DNA from: Paenibacillus maysiensis
GTDB lineage: Bacteria > Bacillota > Bacilli > Paenibacillales > Paenibacillaceae
DNA: 41,537 bases
NCBI RefSeq assembly: GCF_000520815.1
Contig: NZ_ASRY01000211.1
Span: 1 to 41,537 of the forward strand
Direction: 5' to 3'
The notes beneath the pieces were generated by a model. That model was not told where the DNA came from and did not search any database. It saw nothing but the letters and a program-made list of their open reading frames with translations. The translations under genes and the position numbers were made by a program. Shown piece after piece: positions 10,217-18,032 of the stretch; positions within the stretch are counted from its first letter, which is position 1, and every line of letters starts with the position of its first letter.

Positions 10217-11803
10217 TCAGTTTACCAGCAGTTGTTCCAAACACTCATAAAAACGATCTATATCGTCCACGTTTAAATTTGGGAGGACCCATTCTTTCAA
10301 ATATTCCTGCTCTGTCCGTATCAATATGTGAATACGTTCAGCTTCCGCTTTCACCCTCACAGAAAGCTCAATATCCACACCTGACAAACCTCGTTCTTTG
10401 TTGCAATCCGTAATATCCGAAGCCTCTAGGCACAAAATGACAATATCCGCATAGGCGCTATATGCGATTGTACCCGCAACGGTTATCAGTTCCTGTAATT
10501 CATTGCTTTCATCGGAAAGGGACAGATACTCCATATCATGCAACACAGCCGCAGCCTGGTCCACCGCGATCCAGCTTTGGTATCCATCCCGGGCAAAGGA
10601 CTCTCTCAACACATGCAAAAAATAAATGATGTCAACGCCCTTGTTATAATAAATGCAAATAAGCGGAATATGAGAATCCTCTACTGCAATAGTCTCCTCC
10701 TGCTTAAAAAAGAAGCGCTCCTCTTGCTGCCACCAGCGCAAATGGTGAGAGGAAAAATTCAGCGTCGGGATGTGGCGTTGATTTTTAGAGATATAAACGA
10801 CATGCTTTCCATACCGTAAAGCCAATGGCTCCACTTCCTGCACATTCACTGGATCCATATCCCCTAGCAAAACAATCGTATCTGTAAGGTCTACCCGTTG
10901 TTGTCCACCTTCGAGCGTCGTACTCTGTTGTTCTCGCTCATGCAGGATTGCTTGTTCGATGATCGCAGCAACTTTGGCGCGAGGGAGTCGAGCTTCATAT
11001 TGGGTCTGAAAATAATAAGGCGCTTCCGATCCAACTGTGCAATTTTCCTTAAACACAAAGGCACGTCGTATCCAATCTGGATGTTTGTAACGCATTACGG
11101 GTAAACCCGTATCCTGTATTGGGCGGTAACTATTCTTATGTAAAATATGTTTTAGCTTTTCTATAGAAGGAACATGCTTGAACTGCTGCAAAACTTTACA
11201 TACCTGTGCTGTAACGAATGGAGTGGCATAGCTATTGCTATTTGGACATTGTACAGCCTCTCCAGCTGCACCTAATAGCTCATGCTTGGCAAAAGCGGTA
11301 AAATCGATACCACTTGAGAAGGCCATCTCAGGATCATATGTATATTGGCCAGCTGTGAGTATGCCGTTACGATCACAGCGTACTCCAATCACATTAGCAA
11401 AGGAGGCCGGATAAGTAAGAAGTCCTCCGTTTTGTGCAGCACATACCATAATTAGTCCTGCCATAGCTGCATCATTTACAGCTTCCCGCAGCATGCCTCG
11501 ATCGCGATAATTTATGCTTCCCAGGCTGATATTGGCTACCTGCACACCATGCTTCACACACCAGTCCAGCGCAGCGCAAAGCTGAACTGCATTTCCTTTT
11601 CTATGATTCATTATTTTCACACTGCTAATAATGACATCCGGAAAATATGTTTGTACAATAGCAGCACATAGCGTACCGTGATTTAAGGTACCTCCATCTT
11701 CTACGCCTCCATGAGCCATTTCGACGTTATATAATAATTGGGTGTTTAAAAAGCCAGCATTAACCCCGTCGTCAATAATGGCTACATGGATCTTGGCATT
11801 CAT
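10217..11803 (-). CDS. Cytoplasmic S8 subtilase of the RiPP locus, likely leader peptidase
   Basis: A 528-residue subtilase. Catalytic residues are Asp11 in AIIDDG, His42 in LNHGT and Ser191 in NSYATP, with oxyanion Asn125 in AAQNG. There is no signal peptide and no propeptide ahead of the catalytic domain, so it should act inside the cell. Residues from about 250 to 528 form an extension with no domain I recognise; it is rich in acidic and aromatic residues. The start is the internal ATG at 11803, which has GGGGGAG seven bases upstream; the longer open frame begins inside a stem-loop. It is last in the minus-strand peptide maturation gene string. The adjacent exporter has no peptidase domain, so this protease is the best candidate to remove the leader peptide. 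That role is inferred. Confidence 0.85.
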   Translation of the reverse strand: MNAKIHVAIIDDGVNAGFLNTQLLYNVEMAHGGVEDGGTLNHGTLCAAIVQTYFPDVIISSVKIMNHRKGNAVQLCAALDWCVKHGVQVANISLGSINYRDRGMLREAVNDAAMAGLIMVCAAQNGGLLTYPASFANVIGVRCDRNGILTAGQYTYDPEMAFSSGIDFTAFAKHELLGAAGEAVQCPNSNSYATPFVTAQVCKVLQQFKHVPSIEKLKHILHKNSYRPIQDTGLPVMRYKHPDWIRRAFVFKENCTVGSEAPYYFQTQYEARLPRAKVAAIIEQAILHEREQQSTTLEGGQQRVDLTDTIVLLGDMDPVNVQEVEPLALRYGKHVVYISKNQRHIPTLNFSSHHLRWWQQEERFFFKQEETIAVEDSHIPLICIYYNKGVDIIYFLHVLRESFARDGYQSWIAVDQAAAVLHDMEYLSLSDESNELQELITVAGTIAYSAYADIVILCLEASDITDCNKERGLSGVDIELSVRVKAEAERIHILIRTEQEYLKEWVLPNLNVDDIDRFYECLEQLLVN

Positions 11804-11873
11804 TTTTTCTCCCCCTGCCCCTTCGGATCGCGAAATGAATCTCACGGCTCTGTTCCGTTCCATTAGAATAAGC

Positions 11874-11919
11874 GGAGGGTGCCTCTGCGAACGATAGCGT
11901 TCGTCTGAAAGCACCCTCC
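11874..11919 (-). terminator. Long stem-loop between the coiled-coil gene and the subtilase gene
   Basis: GGAGGGTGC pairs with GCACCCTCC, and inside it CGAACG pairs with CGTTCG around a four-base loop. Only a poor T-run follows on either strand, so it may be a partial terminator or a processing and stability element rather than a full stop. Confidence 0.5.
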
Positions 11920-11951
11920 TAATTTAGCGAACCATGTACATGATAGCCGGA

Positions 11952-12734
11952 TCAGACTGCAATATTTACCTTCGTGCCTGCAGTCTTCTTTCCGTCTTTC
12001 GCCGAGTCCAGATAGGCATTGAGCTCTTGCTCAGTCCATACCCTGCCTGCCTCTGCACTTGCTTCCTTCTCATCCTTTGGTTCATCTCGATCTGTAATCG
12101 CCGGTTCGTTATTCACTGCTTCACTGATACGCTCATTAATATTCGCGGCGATGTCCATGATCTTTCCATTAAGTCCTTCTGCCTTTTCACGCAAAGCCGC
12201 TGATCTTGCAGGGTTAGTGTTCTCCCACCCCTTAGCTTCGCTTTCCAATGTAATTTGTGCCATTTTGGTTATTTTGGCATTCTTCAACTCATTGTTTGCA
12301 GATACAACACTATGCATGGTGTAGGTGATCAGTGTTTGCTGCTGCTCCTCAGCAGTCTGGGGCGTATATTGTTCCTTTTTACCTTCCTGAGCTTCTTTTT
12401 TACTTTCCTCATCCATGCCCAAAGCTTTTTTTTGTTCTTCCAGTGACTGCTTTTGAATGTTCTCGTCAATTTGCTGAATCTGCTTATCTATCTCTTCCAT
12501 TTCAGCTTTTACAGCTTCCGGACCGAGACCACGCTTGAGAGCATTACTTACATAGTCCGAACGCTTCTCCATCAAATTTTGCTTTTGCTCTGTCAATTGT
12601 TGAATAACCTTGTTTTGTGGCTTGCCTATACTTTTCCTTTCAGCCTGAGCGGATGTGGGATGCCGTAGTTCAAGTCGGTTGTTATCTGTGGTGCGGAACG
12701 ACGATTGGTGTGATGATGTAAATGATACATTCAT
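11952..12734 (-). CDS. Hypothetical coiled-coil protein in the RiPP locus
   Basis: A 260-residue, highly charged, Gln/Glu/Lys-rich protein with no signal peptide and no membrane segment. Residues about 42-120 have strong coiled-coil character (for example KAEMEEIDKQIQQIDENIQKQ). A second helical part follows around 130-200 and an acidic tail around 210-250. GGAGG lies seven bases before the ATG. It sits on the same strand as the maturation genes, 97 bases after the acyl-carrier-like gene and 148 bases before the subtilase. I do not recognise the family. It could be a scaffold or immunity factor, or an unrelated gene that happens to lie there. Confidence 0.7.
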   Translation of the reverse strand: MNVSFTSSHQSSFRTTDNNRLELRHPTSAQAERKSIGKPQNKVIQQLTEQKQNLMEKRSDYVSNALKRGLGPEAVKAEMEEIDKQIQQIDENIQKQSLEEQKKALGMDEESKKEAQEGKKEQYTPQTAEEQQQTLITYTMHSVVSANNELKNAKITKMAQITLESEAKGWENTNPARSAALREKAEGLNGKIMDIAANINERISEAVNNEPAITDRDEPKDEKEASAEAGRVWTEQELNAYLDSAKDGKKTAGTKVNIAV

Positions 12735-12831
12735 CCGAAAACCTCCAATTCTCTTCTAATAAGTGATTCTAGAGGTATATCGGATTTTTTTGTATGTTTT
12801 TGTATGTTTTATCATCATTTTCACAAATTCT

Positions 12832-13107
12832 TCATTCCTTTTCCACTGTTATGCAGTCCCTTATCGTCTCATGCAAGCTGTCATATGTAAGCAGTCCCCC
12901 TCCCAATATACGCTCTTCCGAAATTCGGATAGCGAAGCTTTTTTCCACCTCAAATAATAAATACACCAGATCTCTGGGAAACAACCCCATATCAGGACCC
13001 AGCAAAGTAGCCTTTTTATTGATCTCGTCCGCTTTTATGTTAAAAAGCTTCCAAAATATATTTTCCAGTTGTGCTCCTGTTCCCGTTACATCCTGGGTAA
13101 AGTTCAT
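12832..13107 (-). CDS. Acyl-carrier-like protein of a peptide maturation system
   Basis: A 91-residue protein with the length and four-helix pattern of an acyl carrier protein. The segment GLFPRDLVYLLFEVEKSFAI aligns with the usual G-x-D-S-L-D-L-V-x-L motif, but the D-S-L is replaced by F-P-R, so the serine that carries phosphopantetheine appears to be missing. It matches my recollection of the family 'peptide maturation system acyl carrier-related protein', which occurs beside TIGR04066 proteins. GGAGGG lies six bases before the ATG. The gene begins 13 bases after the TIGR04066-type gene ends. A scaffold or peptide-presenting role fits better than acyl transfer, but this is inference. Confidence 0.75.
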   Translation of the reverse strand: MNFTQDVTGTGAQLENIFWKLFNIKADEINKKATLLGPDMGLFPRDLVYLLFEVEKSFAIRISEERILGGGLLTYDSLHETIRDCITVEKE

Positions 13108-13120
13108 GTTCTTCCCTCCA

Positions 13121-14245
13121 TTACAACTGAACTACATGATGATCAACCGAAAAGTAATGTAAAATATCGTTCGCCAGCTTGCTCACATCTTCATCGTTGG
13201 ACAGATGGAGTACAGGCACAGAATAATTGGAAAACTCCTGTTTTTTCTCTTCCACGAAACGATGATCAACAGATGCATATTGCATATTCACCGTGGAGGA
13301 AGAATAACTGTCGAATACATTGTTACATATGGCGTATCCCAATAATGAAGAGGAGAAACGGTTTTCCATGTACTGTTTCACATGCTCCAAATATTTTATA
13401 TTGTATTCATCATAGTGAAGACAACAGATCAGGCCATCCGGTCTGACAGCACGGGATACCAAAAATGAGGCTACTCCAAAATAATTGGTGAACGTATTGT
13501 TAAAGGGAACAATCCCACCCGGTATGCCCACAAGTATTAGATCAGCCTTTTCGCTCTGCTCTATTTTTTTCAAATATCGATTAAACATGATAATCTTCTG
13601 GGCTTCCGTCATACCGCTCTCAAACATAAACTGTGGAAAAGAATGTGCACCAATCAGCTCCCCGCATCCATTAGATGTGATTTGCGACACCCGATATCCT
13701 TGTGCTTCAAGCTTCTGCCGAAGGTTAAGCTGCAAATGAAGCTTATGCGTTCGCTCGTTCAGCCCTAATACAAACAGAACCGGTGTAAAAAAATCATGAA
13801 TAACAGAGCCCGGGTCAGGCGGTAAAATATCCTTCGTGCGTACATCAAATGTATTTTTTAAAATCAGCTTGTCATCATGCTCCTCACAGGGTTCGATGAA
13901 TTCCATACATGGGTCTGGCAAAGTGAAATTACACATGACTTTTTTGCCAAGTTGTCCAGCCTTCAGGATCACGGGGAGATACACCTCAGCTACATCCAGC
14001 TTGAAATTGGATTTCACCAGTAATATGGCATCACAACGCTCTATTTCCTGCTCCAAGCAAGAATCCGGCTTCACTATGAAGCCTGTCACTTCCCCCTTGT
14101 CCGTTACACAGGCATCTTTCCCGATCATACCCGACCCTTGAAAAGAAATAAGGACAACTTCCCCATAACTTCCTAATAGATTCAAGTTCCTAACCAGGGC
14201 TATCGTTTCATAATCAAACGGATAAATGATTAATTTATTGGTCAT
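13121..14245 (-). CDS. TIGR04066-type peptide maturation system protein
   Basis: A 374-residue soluble protein with two Rossmann-like halves. The first starts LIIYPFDYETIALVRNL; the second starts around VLFVLGLNERTHKLHLQLNLR and includes LVGIPGGIVPFNN. From memory this matches the 'peptide maturation system protein, TIGR04066 family', found in clostridial loci with Cys-rich peptides and a radical SAM maturase. Its biochemical role is unknown to me. The frame stays open to 14260, where an ATG overlaps the TGA of the radical SAM gene. The ATG at 14245 has AGGGGTG correctly placed and is preferred. Either way it is translationally close to the maturase. Confidence 0.78.
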   Translation of the reverse strand: MTNKLIIYPFDYETIALVRNLNLLGSYGEVVLISFQGSGMIGKDACVTDKGEVTGFIVKPDSCLEQEIERCDAILLVKSNFKLDVAEVYLPVILKAGQLGKKVMCNFTLPDPCMEFIEPCEEHDDKLILKNTFDVRTKDILPPDPGSVIHDFFTPVLFVLGLNERTHKLHLQLNLRQKLEAQGYRVSQITSNGCGELIGAHSFPQFMFESGMTEAQKIIMFNRYLKKIEQSEKADLILVGIPGGIVPFNNTFTNYFGVASFLVSRAVRPDGLICCLHYDEYNIKYLEHVKQYMENRFSSSLLGYAICNNVFDSYSSSTVNMQYASVDHRFVEEKKQEFSNYSVPVLHLSNDEDVSKLANDILHYFSVDHHVVQL

Positions 14246-14256
14246 GGAGACACCCC

Positions 14257-15711
14257 TCATGCTTTTTCAAAATCGAGGATCGTATCCTCGGAGAAATCAT
14301 AGCCCAGTTCATTCATCATGCAATAATCAAGTAAAGTATGTCTGATATCATTTTTAACTACGGAGCAGTGACTCAGCTTCTTTTCTTTGGACAAGGTATG
14401 CAAATCATCTGCTACAGCAACACATAGCGTACAAAAACGGAAATTCCAGCAGTTTTTACATGCATCCTCCGTGATGGTCCCTACATTTAAAATTTGCCTG
14501 ATTTTATCCACTTCAAAGCCAGTGTCCACCTTTCCAATCTGCACCACCTCCGACTGCTCACTGACCCGTTCACATGGATACAGGTTTCCATGCACATCCG
14601 CAAACAATCGCTGTACACCGGGCACACAGGGCCCGCCATGATGCGCTTCTATCGGCATCCCCGCAGAAGGCTTTCTATAATGAAACATTCGGAAGTAAAT
14701 CTGAATATAGTAGTCCTTAATCAGCTTGGAGACATGACCTTCATCCACTCTTCCAAACTTGGAGAGCATCATTTTAAAAACCTCATAGCCTCTCTGCTCA
14801 ATAAATTCATTCCTGTAGCGTATCTCATCCTTCACATAAGCATCGTTAATGTAGGACGACCTTACACTGTACAGACTTTCGAAGGTTTCATAATTCGTAT
14901 AAAAATCATTAATGCAACCAAAATCATTGCGGGTATCCAGCACCACATTAAAATTAATCCATTCAAAGAGGGCCGGGTAATCCCTTTTAATTTTGTCCAC
15001 ATTGGCAATAATCGTATCGAAGGAGCCTCGCCCGTTAACAGCAAACCGTCTGTTTCTGTCATGATTCTCCTGATCTCCGTCCAAACTGATCGTAAGCACA
15101 AAACGATGCTCATCGAGAAAGGCCAAAATATCGTCATTAAGCAGCGTACCATTGGTCGTCAAATGAAAGCCTACATCTCTATACGCTACCTGCTCCTTGA
15201 TATATTCCACGCATTGCCGGATCAACGGAAAATTAATGAGCGGCTCTCCCCCATAAAAACCAAAATCCAATCGGTCACTATCTACCGATCTATCAATCAC
15301 AAAATCAATACACTTGCGCGCTGTCTCAAAATCCATCCTCAGACTGGTATGACCTCGATTGTCATATCCTCCTGAATAAACGCAGTAAGAGCATCTAAGA
15401 TTGCAATTTTGAGTTACCTGTAAGGTGAGGGTCTTCAGCTGATGCTGAAGCATATGCTCCAGGTGCTTTGTCTTGGGATGATTCATAATCTGCGGACGCT
15501 GTGAAGATAAAAATCCGTTGTCCAGCAAATCACGGATATACTGCTGCAATTCCGGTGTAGCCTCCATCTGATCCAGGTCGAAGCTGGAATGCGAATTCAG
15601 GAAATGGTAAGCCTCCTCTTTAATCCGCAAAATTAAATTGGTATTTACATCATATACATAATGGTGGAGTCTCGTCTGAAATGTGTATATAAAGGGTTGG
15701 CACATGTTCAT
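14257..15711 (-). CDS. Radical SAM/SPASM peptide maturase (CcpM-like)
   Basis: Predicted to modify the Cys-rich peptide encoded just upstream, using a SAM-derived radical. The 484-residue protein has the radical SAM cluster motif C103-x3-C107-x2-C110 within TQNCNLRCSYC, followed by FYGGEPL. A C-terminal SPASM-type region (about 350-430) has cysteines in GPCVPG, LYPCERV and CKNCWNFRFCTLC for auxiliary Fe-S clusters. The N-terminal 70 residues (YVYDVNTNLILRI...) look like the peptide-recognition part usual in such maturases. The best family match from memory is 'Cys-rich peptide radical SAM maturase CcpM'. Its ATG lies seven bases after TAGGTG. It starts 71 bases after the precursor, across a stem-loop, and overlaps the next gene by a few bases. 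Confidence 0.88.
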   Translation of the reverse strand: MNMCQPFIYTFQTRLHHYVYDVNTNLILRIKEEAYHFLNSHSSFDLDQMEATPELQQYIRDLLDNGFLSSQRPQIMNHPKTKHLEHMLQHQLKTLTLQVTQNCNLRCSYCVYSGGYDNRGHTSLRMDFETARKCIDFVIDRSVDSDRLDFGFYGGEPLINFPLIRQCVEYIKEQVAYRDVGFHLTTNGTLLNDDILAFLDEHRFVLTISLDGDQENHDRNRRFAVNGRGSFDTIIANVDKIKRDYPALFEWINFNVVLDTRNDFGCINDFYTNYETFESLYSVRSSYINDAYVKDEIRYRNEFIEQRGYEVFKMMLSKFGRVDEGHVSKLIKDYYIQIYFRMFHYRKPSAGMPIEAHHGGPCVPGVQRLFADVHGNLYPCERVSEQSEVVQIGKVDTGFEVDKIRQILNVGTITEDACKNCWNFRFCTLCVAVADDLHTLSKEKKLSHCSVVKNDIRHTLLDYCMMNELGYDFSEDTILDFEKA

Positions 15712-15744
15712 GATTCACACCTACTCTGTTTTGATGTGGACAGA

Positions 15745-15763
15745 AGCCTGGAATGCCCAGGCT
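15745..15763 (-). terminator. Stem-loop between precursor and maturase genes
   Basis: GCCTGG pairs with CCAGGC around a five-base loop, with one more pair outside. No T-run follows on the minus strand. Such hairpins between precursor and enzyme genes often lower enzyme expression relative to precursor; here this is inference. Confidence 0.5.
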
Positions 15764-15782
15764 CCTCCATACAGATACAAGC

Positions 15783-15968
15783 TTAATAATTACCAATTCC
15801 AGTTCCGTTATCTCTGCGATAAGAACCGTCACTTTCACGCTGAGTATTGGAGCTTCGAGTCAAACTGCCTGCGCAATAACAGTAGCAAGGACAATAACAG
15901 GAACAACCACAGCCAAATGCCTCAATCGTGTCGCCTACATTCGTGCTTCTTTTCACAAGCTTACGCAT
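15783..15968 (-). CDS. Cys-rich RiPP precursor peptide
   Basis: A 61-residue peptide. Residues 1-19 form a short charged leader (RKLVKRSTNVGDTIEAFG). Residues 20-32 alternate Cys with Gly, Ser, Tyr, Pro, Tyr and Tyr, giving Cys at 20, 22, 24, 26, 28, 30 and 32. The remaining 29 residues are Cys-free, hydrophilic and rich in Ser, Arg, Asn and Gly. GGGAGGAG lies nine bases before the ATG, one of the best ribosome binding sites in the window. It stands directly before the radical SAM maturase and carries its own upstream element. Leader and Cys pattern resemble, from memory, the CLI_3235-type bacteriocin precursors of clostridia. The mature structure and activity cannot be told from sequence. 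Confidence 0.85.
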   Translation of the reverse strand: MRKLVKRSTNVGDTIEAFGCGCSCYCPCYCYCAGSLTRSSNTQRESDGSYRRDNGTGIGNY

Positions 15969-16005
15969 GTTAAACTACTCCTCCCATTCATGATATGATT
16001 TAAAA

Positions 16006-16017
16006 AGGTGTTCACCT
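16006..16017. promoter_or_regulatory. 12-bp perfect palindrome upstream of the precursor
   Basis: AGGTGTTCACCT is self-complementary and lies between the shared upstream element and the precursor ribosome binding site, near the expected transcription start. On the minus strand five T follow it. It could be an operator or a weak terminator for the exporter. Confidence 0.4.
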
Positions 16018-16019
16018 AT

Positions 16020-16047
16020 ACTAATTCCGTACATGGTGTTAAATCAC
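16020..16047 (-). promoter_or_regulatory. Shared bipartite promoter-like element, precursor copy
   Basis: On the minus strand this reads GTGATTT, nine bases, then TACGGAATTAGT, ending 51 bases before the precursor ATG. The same two blocks with the same nine-base gap lie upstream of the exporter gene at 17857-17884. Geometry suggests a -35-like block and the start of a -10 region. Confidence 0.65.
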
Positions 16048-16072
16048 ACTATGAAAGCGTTTGTTTTTTTCA

Positions 16073-17815
16073 TCATTTTATGGGGACTTCTTCTTCCCCT
16101 AATACCCATCCTCTGTATTCTGCATGACAGGTCATAAAATGGGAGTGTGATCCTATTTGGGCTGGTTCGCCGTTCTCCAACAAAATAACTCTATCGACAT
16201 GCGCTAATATCTCGCTGCGATGTGTAACGATGATTACGGTCTTTTCACGCAACCGGGTCTTCAACAATTGCTGAACATTTAGCCTAGCTGCTGTGTCTAG
16301 ATTGGAGGTCACCTCGTCGAGAATAAACAATGGCGCTTCCCTGATCAATGCCCGGGCCATAGCAATTTTCTGTCTTTGCCCACCCGACAATCTGGAGCCA
16401 TTCGAGCCTATAGGGAAGTCATCTTCCGAGTTCTGAACCAATTCTTCCAGACCAACCTCCGCGATAATGGCCTCTATTGCATCATTAGTGACTTCTGTGC
16501 CTATGCGGATATTGTCAAAAATAGTAGTATCAAATAAATACACCTGCTGACTGACCAAAGCTATTTGACTTCGATACTCATCCATCTCATAGCTTTGGAT
16601 GTCAATGCCGTCATAGGTGATTATCCCTTGATCAGGCTGGCTGAATCTCATAATCAGATCCAGCAGCGTAGACTTCCCTGCCCCATTTGCTCCAATGATA
16701 GCTACTTTTTCCCCTCGGGCAATCCTAAAGCTCACGTGGGGCAGTACGGGTTCATCCTTGGTATAGGAAAAAGAAACATTATGAAATGCAATGTGATCTT
16801 CGAATGGCGGCTCAGTTAGTATAGACGCTGGAGTGACTGAATTAGATGTTTCTTCCTCTGCCCAATCCAAGAACTGATAATACCGAATGGCGGAGGGAAC
16901 GACTTCAGCCAGCATGTAGCCAATGTTTAAAATAGCGAAAACAGGAGTGGTAACATAAGCACTGTAAGAAACAAAGGCAAAAATCCCACCTACAGTGAGC
17001 TGTAAACGAAAAATAAGATTAGCACCAACAATGTACAAAAGCATCATTAGAAGTTGAATTAAAATCGATTCCGAAGCGATATTCCAGGCGTCCAGAAGTG
17101 ATAATTTTCGTTCTGATTCTACAATTCGACGCTGCTTGGATGAGAACTGCTGATGCTTATGTGGAATAAGACCAAACATTCGCTGCTCCTTCATGCCCCC
17201 GACAGATTCCCCAAACCACTGGGCAAAATCACTACTGCCTTCAATTAAATCCCCCACTAGTTTTTTTCTACGCTTCACAAAATACTTCACCACAACATAT
17301 TTGATGGGTAAAAAGCAAAGTACAATTACAGTCATTTTCCAGTTAATAAGCAGCAAACCACATAAACCACCAATCATGCTGAACGCCTGCATAATGATAA
17401 AAAACACTCCACTATCTGTGATCCTCGATACATTGCCTACATCTGTACTGATTTGGTTCAGCAGTTCAGCTTCATTGGTTCGGCTAAAATAGCTCATTCG
17501 GACTCTTGTCAGATGCAGATACGCCTTTTCAAATAAAGAAAAGGTAACCTGTGCGCTTAAGCCTGCCCGAAAGGTTTCTTTACACACGTTCAGCAGTTTG
17601 TCCAGGCAAACGATTAAAAACGCAGCAGAAGTGTACAGAATTACAGCCTGCATATTCCCTTTCAGGAGACCTTGATCCACAATAATCTTGCTTGTCAAAG
17701 GCAATAATATATTCAAGCCCGCTGATAGGATGAGACATGTCAAAATGATAGTGACCGTCTTCAGATGAGGTCTAAATGTTGCGGCCAAACGTTTATATAC
17801 TATAGATTCTTTCAT
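16073..17815 (-). CDS. ABC exporter (fused TMD-NBD) for the Cys-rich peptide
   Basis: A 580-residue half-transporter that should form a homodimer in the membrane. The six-helix transmembrane domain fills about residues 1-320. The ATPase domain shows Walker A GANGAGKST, signature LSGGQRQ, Walker B LFILDEV (Glu as catalytic base) and switch His in VTHRSE. There is no N-terminal C39 peptidase domain, so the leader must be removed by another protease, probably the subtilase of this locus. It is first in the minus-strand gene string, with the precursor following about 100 bases downstream. A GGGGG tract lies just ahead of the ATG. The upstream region holds the same bipartite element as the precursor. 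Export of the modified peptide is inferred from context. Confidence 0.88.
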   Translation of the reverse strand: MKESIVYKRLAATFRPHLKTVTIILTCLILSAGLNILLPLTSKIIVDQGLLKGNMQAVILYTSAAFLIVCLDKLLNVCKETFRAGLSAQVTFSLFEKAYLHLTRVRMSYFSRTNEAELLNQISTDVGNVSRITDSGVFFIIMQAFSMIGGLCGLLLINWKMTVIVLCFLPIKYVVVKYFVKRRKKLVGDLIEGSSDFAQWFGESVGGMKEQRMFGLIPHKHQQFSSKQRRIVESERKLSLLDAWNIASESILIQLLMMLLYIVGANLIFRLQLTVGGIFAFVSYSAYVTTPVFAILNIGYMLAEVVPSAIRYYQFLDWAEEETSNSVTPASILTEPPFEDHIAFHNVSFSYTKDEPVLPHVSFRIARGEKVAIIGANGAGKSTLLDLIMRFSQPDQGIITYDGIDIQSYEMDEYRSQIALVSQQVYLFDTTIFDNIRIGTEVTNDAIEAIIAEVGLEELVQNSEDDFPIGSNGSRLSGGQRQKIAMARALIREAPLFILDEVTSNLDTAARLNVQQLLKTRLREKTVIIVTHRSEILAHVDRVILLENGEPAQIGSHSHFMTCHAEYRGWVLGEEEVPIK

Positions 17816-17856
17816 CCTTTTCCCCCTTCCACCTGATACACCCTCTCCCCCTATTA

Positions 17857-17884
17857 ACTAATTCCGTATCAGAATCAAAATCAC
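17857..17884 (-). promoter_or_regulatory. Shared bipartite promoter-like element, exporter copy
   Basis: GTGATTT, nine bases, TACGGAATTAGT on the minus strand, ending 41 bases before the exporter ATG. Both blocks and the spacing are identical to the precursor copy at 16020-16047. The rest of the two regions is not similar, which points to selection on the element itself. Confidence 0.65.
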
Positions 17885-18032
17885 CTTAAAATATCTCTTA
17901 ACCGTTCTAGTAACTTCACATTTACGAGATTAAATATGATTTTTGTCATTCTTGAAAATTGGAATTAATGTATATGATTGTAACATATAAAAATCATTTA
18001 TCTTTTTATCCGTCCAAAGGGGGCTTGAACAA

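Noticed and set aside
14494..15375. 293-codon plus-strand ORF opposite the radical SAM gene
   Set aside because: Antisense shadow without ribosome binding site or domain; the minus strand carries clear Fe-S motifs.
16050..16064. Possible cre site (ATGAAAGCGTTTGTT) near the exporter end
   Set aside because: The second half-site lacks the WCA end of the cre consensus, so it was not called.
17952..17978. Sigma-A promoter for the ECF-like sigma gene (TTGAAA, TATGAT)
   Set aside because: The spacer is only 15 bases and the boxes are weak. A partial GGAATTA match to the shared element lies here but with different spacing.
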